DNA of 12,765 bases, taken from positions 1-12,765 of the forward strand of contig JAWLCQ010000148.1 in the NCBI GenBank assembly GCA_041687095.1. Direction: 5' to 3'. Each line of letters opens with the position of its first letter. The stretch's first letter is position 1. Shown piece by piece: positions 12,715 through 12,765 of the stretch. This DNA is from JAWLCQ01 sp041687095. Lineage in GTDB: Bacteria > Planctomycetota > Phycisphaerae > SM23-33. A program made the position numbers and the translations under genes. The notes below the pieces were generated by a model. That model had not been told where the DNA came from. It worked only from the letters and a program-made list of their open reading frames with translations, and searched no databases.

Positions 12715-12765
12715 TCATGCGGCTGCAAGTAGTTTGGCGATATCGGCTTGCCCGGCGGCGAGCAG
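12715..12765 (-). CDS. Possible C-terminal end of a gene entering from the right edge
   Basis: The minus strand reads LLAAGQADIAKLLAAA then TGA, open to the window edge. The pattern resembles the end of an ankyrin-type helical repeat (small residues, then an IAKLL helix). Sixteen codons are too few to be sure. It would be convergent with the deaminase gene, with element G between them, matching the arrangement at elements B and D. Confidence 0.3.
   Translation of the reverse strand: MLAAGQADIAKLLAAA

Noticed and set aside
1..12765. Insertion sequence or transposase gene
   Set aside because: No transposase-like protein is encoded, and none of the repeats has IS-like terminal structure around a gene.

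Overview
The window is GC-rich bacterial chromosome with ten recognisable protein genes plus a possible gene end at the right edge. Two unrelated secreted proteins end in PEP-CTERM sorting tails (PEP, hydrophobic helix, poly-Arg). There is a Gfo/Idh oxidoreductase, an FG-GAP/VCBS-type propeller protein, mostly weak or GTG-start initiation sites, and many intergenic iterated-word repeats. Together these suggest a member of the Planctomycetota, perhaps Phycisphaerae. That placement is inference; no rRNA or other phylogenetic marker is present.

Layout. (1) 1-2050: a hairpin repeat leads into a long zinc-type medium-chain dehydrogenase with two cofactor-type domains (204-1850, +). A nested palindrome separates it from the convergent PfkB-family sugar kinase (2046-2990, -). 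(2) 3047-4896: an iterated-word hairpin, then the lipoate pair lipB-lipA on the minus strand with an ATGA overlap. (3) 4917-6277: a PEP-CTERM protein gene (-) with a textbook intrinsic terminator that lies only about 20 nt before lipB. (4) 6278-6980: about 700 nt without a credible gene, holding a candidate structured RNA and other strong hairpins. (5) 6981-9154: a HAD phosphatase (+) and a Gfo/Idh dehydrogenase (-) converge on a 23-unit in-phase heptamer array. (6) 9214-10451: a heptamer hairpin and a seven-repeat FG-GAP-like protein without a signal peptide (-). (7) 10452-11779: a composite repeat region and a second PEP-CTERM protein (-). (8) 11893-12765: a guanine-deaminase-like enzyme (+), another nested hairpin, and the last 16 codons of a possible minus-strand gene.

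How the genes work together. LipB and LipA are the two consecutive enzymes of protein lipoylation. The kinase, the dehydrogenase, the HAD phosphatase and the Gfo/Idh enzyme fit carbohydrate or polyol metabolism, but they are not in one operon, so a shared pathway is only a guess. The two PEP-CTERM proteins would need an exosortase encoded elsewhere.

The most unusual content is between the genes. Nearly every intergenic region holds a different element made of short words repeated in strict phase: 7 nt in four unrelated word families, 9, 10 or 15 nt in others. The words are usually arranged as the two arms of a large hairpin. Some modules are shared between otherwise different elements. The elements stop at, or supply, the stop codons of flanking genes. 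This looks like a diversified class of mobile or self-extending hairpin elements and is the main candidate for an undescribed system here.
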